A stretch of 64,000 nt of DNA, taken from positions 10,911,960 to 10,975,959 of the forward strand of contig OX637333.1 in the NCBI GenBank assembly GCA_951799405.1, written 5' to 3'. The position numbers and the translations under genes are program-made. This document shows, piece by piece, positions 1 through 11,800 of the stretch. A model generated the notes under the pieces. The model had not been told where the DNA came from, ran no database searches, and worked only from the letters and a program-made list of their open reading frames with translations. Source of the DNA: Agapetus fuscipes. Its lineage: Eukaryota; Arthropoda; Insecta; Trichoptera; Glossosomatidae. How positions within the stretch are numbered: position 1 is the stretch's first letter; each line of letters opens with the position of its first letter.

Positions 1-468
1 AAACAGTTTTTTTTTAGACCTATTTCCTCCTTCACATCATCGTTCCACCACTCTGTGTCTTTCTTAGTGCTGACACCTCCCTTAGCTACACCTAGGTTGC
101 TAATGGCTTCCTGAATGCAAATTTTTTCAAAGTCTGACCACATATCATTAGCATTTATCATTCTATTTAAGTCAGATTGGAGGTACTTTGTCAATGCTTG
201 TGTCAAATGGGCTCCTTTTGGGCCCTTTAGCTCTTTCCATTTAACTCGGGCATTCTGTCAACACTTATTTTCAACTTTTTAGGCAGTTGAAACACTGCTA
301 AGACAAGTCGATGTTGTGAAGTCAGAGCTTCTCCAGGGATCACCTTGCAATCCTTAAAATGCTTTAGTAAAGCTCTGTTTGCCAAAATAAAATCAATTTT
401 TGAGGAGTTGTTTGATGACTTGTATGTTATAAGGTGTTCCACTTTATTTTTAAAGAATGTATTTACAA
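1..468 (-). pseudogene. RTE LINE endonuclease C-terminus and linker
   Basis: From 468 the minus strand reads VNTFFKNKVEHLITY and then KIDFILANR and SQHRLVLAVF, the last endonuclease motifs of RTE elements (catalytic SxHR-type site). A frame change near 235 is needed to read on through the linker to position 1. The reverse transcriptase itself lies outside the window. Confidence 0.8.
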
Positions 469-597
469 CTAGGGGCGTTGCCCCTGGCTGCTACGCAGCC
501 CAACCCCTTAACATTTGGTGAATGTGTATATTGCGCATAGTTTCCTCGCGTTAAAATTCGGAAAACTTGTAAAATAAAAACATACAGCCTTTGTTAA

Positions 598-825
598 AGA
601 AAATTGACCACCCATAGTTTAAAAAATGGTTCACTTTGCAGATTTCAGCTGTGTTTCAGGGAAGATTGGCAAGAGTTGCAGGGCTTATATTAATTTGAGA
701 TTGGGTTTTTATGTTGTAAGTCAACATGCATTATGTGTAAGCGCGAACTTATAAATGTCTGCTTGTGGGAATGCATTTAATATGAATCTCGATTGGTATG
801 TATCTTTGCAACTTAGATTATAGAA
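598..825 (+). repeat. 240-bp interspersed repeat, unit 1 in the Helitron
   Basis: It contains the family landmarks: GACCACCCATA, ATGGTTCACTTTGC, CAGGGAAG, AGAGTTGCAGGGCTTAT, GTAAGCGCGAACTTAT and TCTTTGCAACTTAGATTA. The 5' start is slightly shortened. Confidence 0.85.
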
Positions 826-839
826 CTTAACAAAATAAT

Positions 840-1112
840 TTCCTTGCCTTACAGGTTAGTATGTGGCTGACCACCCATACTGTAAGAATGGTTTACCATG
901 AAAATTTTATCTCTGTTTGAGGAAAAGTAAGGTAAGAGTTTGTTTCAGGGAAGGTTGGCAAGAGTTGCAGGGCTTATGTTCATTTGGAATGGGCTGCTAT
1001 GTTGTAAGTACACATGCAGCATATGTAAGCGGGAACTTATACATATCTGCTTGTGGGAATGCATTTAATATAAATCTTTTAAATGATATATATCTTTGCA
1101 GCTTAGATTAGA
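840..1112 (+). repeat. 240-bp interspersed repeat, unit 2 in the Helitron
   Basis: This is a full unit from TTCCTTGCCTTACAGG to the CTTTGCAGCTTAGATTA end, with a (GATTA)4 tail at about 1105-1128. About 30 bp are inserted near 905-940. A partial third unit follows at 1122-1205. Confidence 0.85.
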
Positions 1113-1519
1113 TTAGATTAGATTAGAACTTATACATGTCTGCTTGTAAGAATGCATGTAATATGAATCTCAAATGTTATATATGTTTGCAACTTAGATT
1201 ACAGATTGAAATCCATTTTTATTTGGCTTTTTTTTTTTTTAATTTGCATGAAATAAAAGAAAATGTAAAAAAAACTTTCACGTTTTGCCGCTAGATGTCA
1301 ATATTGTTCCATACATTTTCAGTATGAACAAACAGATTTTTTTCTAAAAGTTTTCATACATTTGTAAACACACACGCGAAAGCTCACAGCATTGCAGCAT
1401 ATATACAAAAATTAATTTGCCATAGGTCATGAATGTGTTTCATCTGCTGTGATGGCATTGGTTTTGAAAATCGAAACTTGACGACGAAAGACGACGACGA
1501 AGGGCAATATAATAAAGGA

Positions 1520-1898
1520 TGGCTATGTTATGCGAAAAGGCAAAGTTTAGTATATCCTCCCGCTGAGCATTAAGTGAGCCATATCCCATACCTCCGTGAA
1601 TTTCCTTGTAAGTTGTATTGGTCACACCCACATGTCCATTCAAGTCACCCCCAATGTAAGTAGTCTCCTCAAAAGGGATAGACTGGAGCAGGTCATCAAA
1701 GTCATCCCAAAATGTTTGCTTTTCGTGTTCTGTGCATCCCGTTTGCGGTGCATATGCAGAGACCACGTTCATCGGTGGTTGATCATCCATAGCCAACTTA
1801 ACCGACATTAAGCGGTCACTCTTTCTTTCTACATTTACAATTCTGTGTCGGAATATATCATCCAGAACAATAGCAATCCCATTTAGTTTACTCTCCAA
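1520..1898 (-). pseudogene. RTE LINE endonuclease, middle part
   Basis: The frame shows the central endonuclease strands: NGIAIVLDD, then VVSAYAPQTG, then the GGDLNGHVG motif with catalytic Asp and Asn, then the GGMGYGSLN loop. The coding sequence stops being LINE-like at 1520 in the middle of the FSHNIAI motif. It resumes at 468, so the domain was split by an insertion. Confidence 0.85.
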
Positions 1899-1940
1899 AC
1901 CGTAATATATAAGTTTGTATCCACCGCCAATCTCTCTAGA

Positions 1941-2291
1941 TTAAGCACCTTTCCATTTCGTCTCCTGTATACAACAGATATATATTTTTTTTTTATGTAG
2001 AATGTCACTAAGCTCACTGCTGCGTCCCGTTAAGGAACCTAAATTCCATGTGGCCAATCTAATTCTTTGTCCGTCTAAAATTTTAGTTTTGGATCTTTGG
2101 ATCCTGTCGTCATTGCATTGTTTGGTCTGATTTTGGCTGTGCGCAGGCCCAGGCGCTAGCACGGCCGCTCTGGTATGTTTTGTGTTCTTGTTCGGGGTTT
2201 GTTGTTTCCCATTGTAGTTTCTTGAAGCTCGGTCGTCGCTTGAGGGGGATGCCCTAGCCGTTATCGTTTTTTCTTTGTTTGACTTTTTCAT
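1941..2291 (-). pseudogene. RTE LINE endonuclease, N-terminal part
   Basis: This 116-residue frame ends with the start of an exonuclease-endonuclease-phosphatase fold: a TWNLGSLTGRS motif followed by CCIQETKWKGA, which carries the metal-binding Glu region of LINE endonucleases. The first 60 residues are basic and low in complexity. A stop follows directly after the QETKWKG motif, and the domain continues in another frame at 1898, so the protein is broken. It would nick target DNA for retrotransposition. Confidence 0.8.
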
Positions 2292-2648
2292 AATTAGGAG
2301 GGTTTTTTATGGTGTTTTGGTTTTATGGCCGGTTGCCACCTGACGCCAAGACAGTGCACTACCCGGTAGTACCAAGAGCCCCGCTGTTGACCACGTTGAT
2401 GAGGTTCATCCGTCGCCATCTCTTCTGTGTACCCCTGCCCAGGTTCACAGCACCAACTGTAGCAGAGGCTTCAACGATGTTGAAGAAGCCCACAGCTGGG
2501 GTTTGTTGACGGAGTGTCCATCTCCGGCCTGTGTGGTCTGCGGGAGGTATTTTATTTCCCTCCTACCTTCTATATCTAGAGGGCACCCCCCTATCCGCCA
2601 CCTGGGGACGCGCTCTCTAGGGATTACAGGCTCCCCGGAGAATAACAT

Positions 2649-3179
2649 ATTATTAACATATTATACAAATTACAATATATATATATATTTTAACAAACAG
2701 TACCTCATCAAAAAGAGTCTTCACTCTTGTGTTAGATGAGGGATGGCTTAATCGAGCTTAAAAAATTTATTTAAATACAATAATAATACAATAATAATGT
2801 GTAAGGATAATGAAGAAGGAAAGCAAATGTGAGAAAAATAAAAAACAAACAATAGTTTGAATCAGAAAAGAAAAAGAATAGCAACGAAATGATCATTAAT
2901 TTCTTCCCGTGGAAGGAATTTTTATATTAATTCTGAGAATTTGACTATTATTCAAAATCAGCATCGCAATTCAAAGTTCAAACGGTCTTTTGACGAAAGC
3001 CTTTGCAAAAAAAATCCTTTCCTGAAACCGTGGTGGCATTGGCAAAAGTGAACCAAGTTTTTGCAGCATGGGGGTCAGCCTCAAAGAAACCTATTTGTCA
3101 AGGAACTCAATAAGCAGTTAAAACATACACAGGGAGATAGTAAATTGCGGCAAAAATTTATTGAATAGATGGGCTAAAT
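2649..3179. other. Gene-free stretch with a repeat fragment
   Basis: The stretch is AT-rich without coding signal. A minus-strand fragment of the 240-bp repeat lies at about 3015-3115 (GCATTGGCAAAAGTGAACC and ACCTATTTGTCAAGGAA). Confidence 0.5.
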
Positions 3180-3779
3180 CAGGGGTGCCCATACTCTTTA
3201 TTGAGGAGATTGACCTAACAAAAATCTATGAATAGGAGATCGACCTTTTAACTGTTTAGCCCACCAAATATAACTCATAAAAGCATAATGTTTAAATATT
3301 TATTAAGAAAAAAATTATCATAAGTAAAACTTCATTGAGTGCAAAATGTCAAATCAGTTTTAAGGTCGCAACTAAAACGCAACTAAGCTACATATATAGT
3401 GTAACTTCTTGCCGCGTTATCCCCGAAGGGGTCGCATGTGGCGAGTTGAACCTATTTATTTTTACAGGTAAGGGGGCCGGCCTTACGCCAACCACTTCAG
3501 TTGAAGTGGAGGTTTCCCAGCTCCCGAGAGCGCTGGTACTCATTTCTTGTGAAGGCTGAGTAAACCTTGCCGGTATTTTATTTTGGGGTTTGAAATAAAC
3601 ACCGAAACGGGAAATCATTTCTGACACCCTCCGTGGGATTCGAACCCGAGCTTTCGGCATGGAATGCAACCACTCTACCACCTGAGCTATCGACCGGACT
3701 TAAGGTCGATCACTGAAATTTTAACTATCCTCGGCGATCGACCTTAAAACCTCCCGCGATCGACGGTCGATCGCCTCTG
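3180..3779. mobile_element. Non-autonomous hAT element with 8-bp target duplication
   Basis: The ends are CAGGGGTGCCCA and its inverted partner ending GGCGATCGCCTCTG-type sequence. A perfect 8-bp direct repeat GGCTAAAT flanks it at 3172-3179 and 3780-3787, which is diagnostic of hAT. A tRNA-derived SINE sits inside at about 3395-3700. There is no transposase. Confidence 0.85.
3395..3700 (-). mobile_element. tRNA-derived SINE, family S1
   Basis: On the minus strand a tRNA-like head at about 3698-3622 has an A box (TAGCTCAGGTGGTAGAG) and a B box (GGTTCGAATCC), followed by a body of about 230 bp ending near 3395. Other copies are at 43650-43995, 44785-45003 and 58506-58735. The head resembles a tRNA but the body after the B box excludes a functional tRNA gene. 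Confidence 0.8.
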
Positions 3780-3959
3780 GGCTAAATAATAATATTATAA
3801 TTGGTTATAAAACTTCCGTAAATAAATCTGCACTGGACTGGGGAATTAGGGCTACCACGAAATGATTTTATGCGTTCTTATTTATATCAGTTTAATTCCT
3901 ATACTTACAGGTTGGTATGAGTTTGATCACTCATACTGAAAAAATTGGCTCAATTTTGA

Positions 3960-4310
3960 TCAACAACAATGTGATCATCATTTTTTAAGTCTTAGTCTAA
4001 GATAATAAGAAAACATAAAGCCAACCATTAATGATTCCCCCGCAAAATTTTCTTTAGGAAAGATTTGGGGGTCTATAACACGTAACATGGTGCCTCAGTC
4101 GCTATAGAGCACCAATTCAAAACCCACATTATGTGAAGCAAGGTTATCCTATGTGACCGGTCTGCAAACAAGTATTGCATATTCATCCCAGAATAAGTTT
4201 TAAATTTAAGTTTTTAAATTGTAAGGTACTTTTCGTACTCCGCGGGATTTTAACCTACCTTCATGTGAGAAGTCCAAGGCGTTAACCATTAAACCTCGAC
4301 TGGTTTATAT
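3960..4310 (-). mobile_element. Degenerate tRNA-derived SINE, family S4
   Basis: The minus strand from about 4305 shows an A-box-like GAGGTTTAATGGTTAACG and a degraded B box (GGTTAAAATCCC), followed by a body to about 3960. Only one copy was seen, so the limits are approximate. Confidence 0.5.
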
Positions 4311-5342
4311 GAACTCACTAAAGCTCACCAATCTATATTCCACTCACAATCTCAGGCTCTATATAATATATAGTATAGAAACGATCTTTAAAAATATTAT
4401 CCATGTTAATGATTTGTATATAAGTATGCATTATTGTGTTCATAATAAATTTATAACTTTTACTTAAAAACATGTTGAAAAGTAAAATAGTTTGAAGACG
4501 TGATTGTGCTGAAATCACTACTAATACAAAACGACTAATTGTTTTGTTTTGATTTATAAATAAAATAATGTTTGTTCACCCCTGAAAATGAATACAAAAT
4601 TATTTATCTACTCAATATGGTGTCCAAGTCTCCTTTGCGACAGAACGTACATCGGATTTGTTACGCGTGTATTGTATATTTTATTTACGGATATATTCAT
4701 AGTCTGTCAATGCATATATTGCATATTTTATATGTATATTATTTATGAATGTATGTATGCATGTGTCCCATCGGTCTTCAAGCAAAATGTTTTACCTTTT
4801 TTTTCTGGTAAACCATCAAATTTGGTTTACCAGTTCCATCTGTGTAAAAAATAGAAAATTAACAAAAATAGAAAATTACAAGAGGCCTTTACATGTTAGC
4901 TCTTTTAGTTAGATAAATGAAAAATGTACGAAAACAATTAAAAACATTTGCTTCACTTAACCAAGATGTGATTTTTGCGGAAATGACAAGGAGGAACTGA
5001 AAACGCGTACAAAAAAATATTATGTTAACACATTTTCAAAAAATTTTATAATTCAGTAAATAAGTAAAAATGAATTTTCGAAAATCGTCTCAATTTAACT
5101 GAATAAATGCTTTATCGAAAAATGAAATATTTGGCATTGAAATATTTATGAATAACAAGTGAGTCGCCTTGGAAAGTCATCATTTTTTAAATGGTTTTTG
5201 GCATATTACCAGCTGATTTGAAGGAAAAAAAATTTAAAAAAATATTTTCAATTATTTTTAATATATAGAAAGACAACCGTATAAATATTTTTTTGAATAG
5301 CCAAATTTGTTTTTGGTCTCAAATACACCTTAATGATAATTC
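4311..5342. other. Gene-free AT-rich stretch
   Basis: No coding or repeat signal was recognised. Open frames here are low-complexity AT-rich translations without family motifs. Confidence 0.4.
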
Positions 5343-5430
5343 TCAGTATCCTATGACTCTGAAACCTGGACACTACCCAAGCATGACCAAAATACTTTGA
5401 ACATCTTTGAAAAGAAAATTCTATTTACTG
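5343..5430 (+). pseudogene. LINE 3'-end coding fragment
   Basis: The frame reads YDSETWTLPKHDQN and then NIFEKKIL, a motif typical of the region after the reverse transcriptase of endonuclease-bearing LINEs. It is cut off on both sides. It is distinct from the Jockey-like LINE that starts just downstream. Confidence 0.65.
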
Positions 5431-5489
5431 CCCAAAAAAGGACTTGAACATATCGCACATTTAATAATAAAGAGCAATAACTCGTACCC

Positions 5490-6815
5490 ATGAAAAAAGT
5501 TGTTAACAGCAGATATTACCCGATCTGGTATACCCAAAGTCTTATAAAGTTGTCACGAGAAAAACGTAAACTACACACTAAATGGAAAATGTATAATAAC
5601 CCCCTAGATTACCAAGCTTTCAATTGCTTAAGAAAGAGAGAAAAGAATTTAGAAAAGAAGTGTTATAAAAATTATATCAAACACGTTGAAGATAAAATTG
5701 CTACTGCACCGAAATACTTTTGGTCCTTCATAAAATCTAAATTCTCCGCAAATTCCGTCCCAGACCTTATGGCAAATGATAACATTACTGCTTCTGACGG
5801 TGAGTCGATTTGTAACCTATTCAATAACTATTTTCATTCCGTCTTTATTAATGACAATTCTCCTCAAATGTCTACAAATTCTGCTCCTTTCAATCCAATA
5901 TTAGACCTCTCTCTTGTGCAAATCACTGAACATCAGCTTGAAATATTGCTTAAAGAACTAGATACAACAAAAGGAACGGGACATGACGGAATTCATCCAC
6001 TTCTAATAAAAAACTGTGCTATTGAACTCTGTTCCCCTCTCACAATTATTTTTAACAAATCACTTTCTGAAGGAATTTTTCCTAGCATTTGGAAAAAAGC
6101 GTTGGTGACACCAGTATTTAAAGGTGGAGATCGACACGATGTTAAACAGTACCGACCTATTTCTAAACTCAGCATTTTTGGCAAGTTGCTTGAAAAATTT
6201 GTGACTCAACAAATTACTTCAGCAGTATCGTGCCATATAATCCCGGAGCAGCATGGTTTCTCTAAAGGTCGAAGTGTCGACACTAACTTAATAACGTACA
6301 CTGATTTCATTCTCAATGCAATGGATCGTGGCTTCCAGGTTGATGCCGTGTATACCGATTTCTCCAAGGCTTTCGATAAAATTAAACATTGTACACTTCT
6401 AGAAAAATTGCTTAAAATCGGTATACATGGTAACCTCCTGAGATGGATTACATCTTACGTCGAGAATCGGAGTCAAGCCGTTTCATTGAGAGGGTTTACT
6501 TCAAAATTTCTACCTATCAGGTCGGGTGCGCCTCAAGGCTCTCATTTGGGTCCCCTTCTCTTCATCCTTTATATTAATGATGATGTCAGTAACTGTAGTA
6601 AAAATTCATCATTCCTTTTATATGCTGACGATACTAAATTCTTTAAAGCTATATCCTCAATAGACAATTGTTGTCAGCTCCAGAATGACCTAAACAATTT
6701 TAATGATTTGTGTAAGTCAAATCAATTAATCTTAAACTTTGATAAATGTTACACAATTACTTTTACAAGAAAACATCTCCCGATTCATTACAGTTATAGA
6801 TTGATGATGAATTAG
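5490..6815 (+). pseudogene. Reverse transcriptase of Jockey/CR1-like LINE
   Basis: The 441-residue frame has the reverse transcriptase motifs in order: GHDGIHP, PVFKGGDRHDVKQYRPIS, QHGFSKGRSVDTNL, DAVYTDFSKAFDKI, APQGSHLGPLLFILYIND and the catalytic YADDTKFF. The start is only the first Met in frame; the true protein would have begun upstream. The frame is lost near 6805 by a single shift, and the protein continues in another register. Confidence 0.9.
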
Positions 6816-7438
6816 TTGAAAGGGTTACTAAAATCAAAGACCTGGGTGTAATTCTCGACTCCAGGCTCCAATTCAATCTCCATATAGATTATATTTCATC
6901 CAAAGCTTTTAAAAGGCTTGGCCTTATTCTACGTCTATCTAAACCGTTGAAACAGGCCTCATCGCTCAAAATCTTGTTCTTTACATTTGTTCGGAGTATT
7001 TTGGAGTTTGGAAGTGTGGTCTGGAACTCGCAGTATACAGTTGATATTGATCGAATTGAGAAATTACAAAAGAAATTCATGAAATCCTTAGACTTTCGGA
7101 CAGAAAACAACTACGCAGACTATAATACTTCAACTGATCGGCATGGTCTAGCTACACGTGAGAGTAGACGCAGGTTTTTAGATGCAATTTTTTTTTACAA
7201 AATAATTAATAATCATATAAATTCATCGCTTCTTTTAGAAAACGTCTTACTGAAAGTCCCTCGAATATCCTCTCGTCATAAACAAACATTCCACATTCCT
7301 ATCTGCAGTACCAACTATGCAAATAATTCATTTTTCAGACGCGCAACTACACATTATAACACTAATCTTTCAGATGTCGACATTTTCTCAAATTCCCTAC
7401 ATTCGTTTCGAAATATGGTGAGAGAAATATGCTTCTGA
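6811..7438 (+). pseudogene. C-terminal region of the same LINE protein
   Basis: After the shift the frame reads VTKIKDLGVILDSRLQF and VRSILEFGSVVWNS, then a basic region to the stop at 7438. These follow the thumb region in Jockey/CR1 reverse transcriptases. The frame is uninterrupted over about 200 codons, so the copy is fairly young. Confidence 0.85.
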
Positions 7439-7884
7439 GGAACAATCCGACAACGGTTTTTAATAACTTGTTCTTTTTCCCCTTTCTTTTATGATATTAT
7501 TTTACTTTCATTTCAATTTTAGTTTTATTGTCTTTACCTTGTAATTCTAATAACTGTAATACTCCTATAGATCTCTAGTTCTACATTTATTTAATTTTTA
7601 TCAACATTATAATTGTATTATGACTGTTTGCTTCCTAAATAAAAAATAAAAAAAAATAATAAAAACTCAAAAAACAAGAATGTTGGGAAATCACGTTTAA
7701 AGTTCAGGCAACCAGTAAAACTTGTATGGGATGAAAAAGGCGGCCGATGTTTTATCTCGGTCATATTCGTCCAAATTGAACGGCTGTCGCATTCTACCCA
7801 TTCTTCTCGCATTGTTCTTGCGTTTTATTACAAAATCTCGATTTTCCCAATTTTTGAGTTATTTCTCTTTATTATTAAACGTGC

Positions 7885-8195
7885 ATTATGACGAAGAAGA
7901 TACAACTCTGAACTATACGACCTGTACCAAGACGGATGTAATCCAGTCAATAAAAGTCATACTACATTGGCTAGGTCACACATAGGAAATGAACCATCAG
8001 AGCCTGGAAAAAAATGGTTGTGATAATGGAGTCAAAGAGCCCAGGCCAGGAAAAAGACCCAGATAAAGGTGGCTAGATAGAATGGTGACAGACTGCTATG
8101 ATGTAGGAGTATGGGGCTACAGGAGAACAGTGTTAAACAAGCAGCAGTGGATGTGACTGATTAACAAGACCAATATGATGATGATGGTGAGGAGT
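7885..8195 (+). pseudogene. LINE 3'-end fragment with ATG-repeat tail
   Basis: The frame contains HWLGHT, then RPGKRPR and RWLDRMVTDCYDVGVWGYR, the usual C-terminus of endonuclease-bearing LINEs, with two stops. It ends in an (ATG)n-like tract near 8175-8190. Confidence 0.65.
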
Positions 8196-8199
8196 ATTA

Positions 8200-8833
8200 A
8201 ATGATGTTTGTTGGTAATTTTCGGTCGCTGGTTATGGACTGTAGAATAAGTATAAAAAACTTGTTTCTTGCTTGACAATGTGCGATTTTATTGTAGATTT
8301 TGTTACAGAGTTTACAAGAATAATGATGACTTTTATTTAGTCAGAATATGATGTGAGAGAAGAACTTTTGTTATAAACAGTCAGGATATAATGCAAGAGA
8401 AGAAAAGAAGAACACACAAATTACGAGAGATCTGGCTTTTATATTATGCCATTCCGACCTCACTAAAAATGCAACAACACCCTGTTCATCTTGACCAACC
8501 ACAAACGTCAGCCAATAAAACACCTGGACGTCAGACCATAAACAATTAATGTTGACTAAACTCACCACATACATTATTCAACTTACCTACCATAATAAAT
8601 TGCCTATCATTACATATTTAATTCATCTAATATAAATTTCCTTACTATTTTATAAACTTATCATAATATCCATTTTTATTATTGAGTTATCTGACTATCA
8701 CTTAACACTGGCGCTTCTGCTGTGTGCGGGAATTCGCCATAAAGAAGAAGAAGATTAATTGTCTGACAGTTTGAATCAATCTTATATTTTTCATACATAA
8801 AATTCCAAACAATGTTTGTTCCTTTTTTTCCAG
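8200..8833. other. Intron or upstream sequence of RTN4IP1
   Basis: No exon was recognised. The end of a short repeat at about 8695-8755 (CTGGCG...GGGAATTCGCCATAAAGAAG) recurs in inverted orientation at about 18882-18935. Confidence 0.4.
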
Positions 8834-11800
8834 GAAGTGACCATTGGCAGATCATTCTCAGGAGTGGTGATAGAAATGGGCCCCAATGTCACAAGATTGG
8901 ATATCGGAGATGAAGTAAGAAAACCATTAATTCATGTCTTGAAGTTTTATTTATTGAATACATTACTTGTATGTACCGTTGTCATTATTTCAGCTTGATT
9001 ATTATGAAAATATGTAAAAAGTGTGTGTTGTTGTACTGTGTTGCTGTTTACCAGGTGTGGGGCGCTTTCAGTGAGTGGGAGGGAGGCGGGGCGCAGGAGC
9101 TAGTGGGCGTGTCCTCTCGTCGGGTGGGCCGCAGCCCCCGCGCCCTGCCCCCTGAAGCCGCCGCCTCCCTGCCCCACCAGGGCGCGCTGGCTCTGCACCA
9201 CCTGCAGCAGGCCAAGATCAACAGCCACACGGCCAAGGGAAAGAGGTCAGCTCTTCCTACTTACTACTACTTATAATTGGCAATTTCTTATAGATCTTAT
9301 GGTGCTTTCTTACAAGATTACCAACAACCTCATTGGTATTACTCACTTTTACAACACAACCAAGGTGGATATTGTGTGTGCAATGTCAGTTTTTACCCGT
9401 TCGTCTCCCTTTAAAAGGCACTAGTGCCATCAACAAGGGGAGGCTTTATAGCTGCTGAAAAATGCCACGGGCCTATTGTTCCATGCCATGATAACAAATA
9501 TCAGCTGTTTCTCTTTTGCTCAGGTGCTGCTTGATGAAGTATGATCATGGGACACGCAGACAGTTAACAATTGCCATCACTCATTATACAAGATTTTACA
9601 AATATATCCATACTGTTCATCCAACACAGCTAAGCTGCACATATGATATGCCTTCTAAAGGCGTTGCATTTGGCAAGTGGAATCTATTTCTAGTTTTCAA
9701 CACAAACATTCTACTGACTACTTCTACTGGTAAAAACAGAAAGACTAAAGAGCCATGTATGTCTCCAGGGTCCTGATAGTGGGAGCTGGCAGTGGCTCCG
9801 GCTGTGTGATGCTGCAGCTGCTGAAGGCCTGGGGCGCCTCCACAACTGCCGTGTGTGATCCCCGCGCCCGGCCTCTCGTCACAGCTCTAGGTAAGCTCAT
9901 CATCACAGCCTTGTTTAATCTTCTGATCATGATCTCAACAGCCCTGAGTGGGCCTCGACCTAATTCAGGATTCTTCTCCACTCTCACCTCTCCATTGCCT
10001 TTGCTCTTCAGCTGCAAATGTCTGCAACTGCATTAACGCTGTCCATCCATCGCATTTTTAAACTTCCTGGTCTCCTTCGGTCTTATAGTGCTGAGAGTTC
10101 CAGGCATCGTCCATTTTAATTATGTCATTTTACAGTCGCTATAGGTGAGGCCCATTTCGGATGAATGGGTATGTCAACAAACAAAATTGTCAAATTTGGG
10201 GCAATCCTAATCCACATGAGATCTAACACCGTTCAGTGCATCCTGAAAAGTCACTGATTGGGGTGAATTTTGGGCTGGCAGCGTTATTGGTCCATATTTC
10301 TGTGAGAAAGGCTAGACCATCACCGTCAATGGCAAATGCTAAAGGTTGAGAATTATCAACCTCTTTTTGTCTGAATTGGATGATGTGGACACTAATGACA
10401 TGTGGTTTCAACGGGACAGCGCTGCATGCTATACAAATCATTCCACATAGGACAATCTGCATAAGCAATTTGAGGACATGATCATATCACGTGGAGGCAG
10501 TAGCGGCTCAAGCAAAAATCTACGAGAGGGGATGACCTTGAAACATTGTAATGACTACCCTATAACACCCCATGTAGCAGTGGCGAAGGGTGCCATACAA
10601 GCCGGTTCCCATCGGCTTCCCTTTTAAAATGATTTAATAAAGTAGTTAAAAATATAGGCACAAAGTAAAAAAATACTTGGATTATTTTTAATTTTACTTT
10701 TTTTAAAATGAAAGGTTACAAAGTGAATGCCTCATCAATTAATGATATAAAAAAATACATTTAAAACCAAAGAAACAATACATATTTTTTCCCCATTAAA
10801 ACCATGTGGCGAGTTGACATGCAGTCTACTTTATTATCATTTCTGCCTCATTTTAAACGGGAAATCGATGGGAACCGGCTTGTATGGCACCCTGCGCCAC
10901 TGACAGGTAGTATACACCAACGAATTGTTACGTATAAATCTAACCCGTTCATAATATACAATAAAAGGTTTCTGGTACTTTTTATAATTTGATTTTACGC
11001 ACACTGACTTGCATAAAAGTTTTAAAAAATGTACGTGAGAATACAATTGATAAGAAAGAAGGCTTTTTGAAATATTGTTGCAAATAAGAGGATACATTTA
11101 TTTTAAATTAAAGTCACTGGTTACTGAAAAAAAAGTGCTTACTTACCTAAGTTTCAGTTGTTGTTAGTGGTGCAATTTCGTGAGTAGTACAATTTCTTTG
11201 CTTCGAAAAGTAATCAACTTGTTAACAGGGTCCAGTATTTTTTAATTACTCCTTTTTCAATGAATAGCCAAAGGGTATTCAAACTTCATTCATTGATTAT
11301 GTTCTGTCTGAAAATTTTAATTCTTTTATAGCCTCATGAAAAAAAATATTTTCATAAATTCTACTGTTAACATTGGGGCGGCCAAAAATTAAAATGAAGG
11401 TTGCACAAAAATTTCAATAATAATAACTTTGCACCTAAGTTGTGAAAACTTAATGAGAAAAAAAACACATTTTCCGAAAAAAAAACACATTTTCCATCCC
11501 AAAACAAAAGATGTTCTTCACAAAAATTATATAAAAAACAACATAGATAATTTCAATGCAATCTTTCTACGAAAAAACACTTTTTTTTTTAAACATTTCC
11601 GATTTTAGGAAGCAACAATTTTATTTTTAACCTCCCACGGTTAAACACGTCTGAACTTCGGTTTAAAGATTAACCAATGAAAAAAGATTATATTAAAGAT
11701 TATAAATTATGATTACGGTCGTTAGACATTTTATAGAATGAAAAAAAAAACAGATTTTACTGACCGTGCAAAAGAGAAGAACGATTTTCTCTACGTTTCG

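Larger units (their letters stand above)
469..1519 (-). mobile_element. Non-autonomous Helitron-like element
   Basis: Read on the minus strand the element begins with TC at 1519 and ends with CTAG at 472-469. Just inside the end are two hairpins: GGCTGC/GCAGCC at 486-500 and GGGGC/GCCCC at 472-484. The flanks are A (1520) and T (468). Removing the element restores the RTE reading frame as GCC-ATT-GTA-AAT, which is insertion between A and T as expected for a Helitron. The interior carries two to three tandem units of the 240-bp repeat. No Rep/helicase coding sequence is present. Confidence 0.85.
1..2648 (-). mobile_element. RTE-clade LINE, 5' half, interrupted by a Helitron
   Basis: On the minus strand the element starts near 2648 with a GC-rich 5' leader and runs left out of the window. 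Its reading frames give a LINE apurinic-like endonuclease in order: 2291-1941, then 1898-1520, then 468 onward. The end at 1-226 reads into the linker before the reverse transcriptase in another frame (WWNDD motif). The pieces match the endonuclease proteins often annotated in insects as craniofacial development protein 2-like. Several frame changes are present, so the copy is dead. The gap 469-1519 is a separate insertion. Confidence 0.85.
5480..7655 (+). mobile_element. Jockey/CR1-like non-LTR retrotransposon, 5' truncated
   Basis: It carries a reverse transcriptase frame (5490-6815), a C-terminal frame shifted by one register (to 7438), a 3' untranslated region and an A-rich end near 7625-7670. 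The endonuclease is missing, as expected for 5' truncation during target-primed reverse transcription. One frameshift near 6805 separates the two frames. Confidence 0.9.

Noticed and set aside
3622..3698. tRNA gene
   Set aside because: Pol III boxes are followed by a SINE body and related copies exist, so it is a tRNA-derived SINE head.
4588..4854. 88-codon frame
   Set aside because: Low-complexity AT-rich translation without motif.
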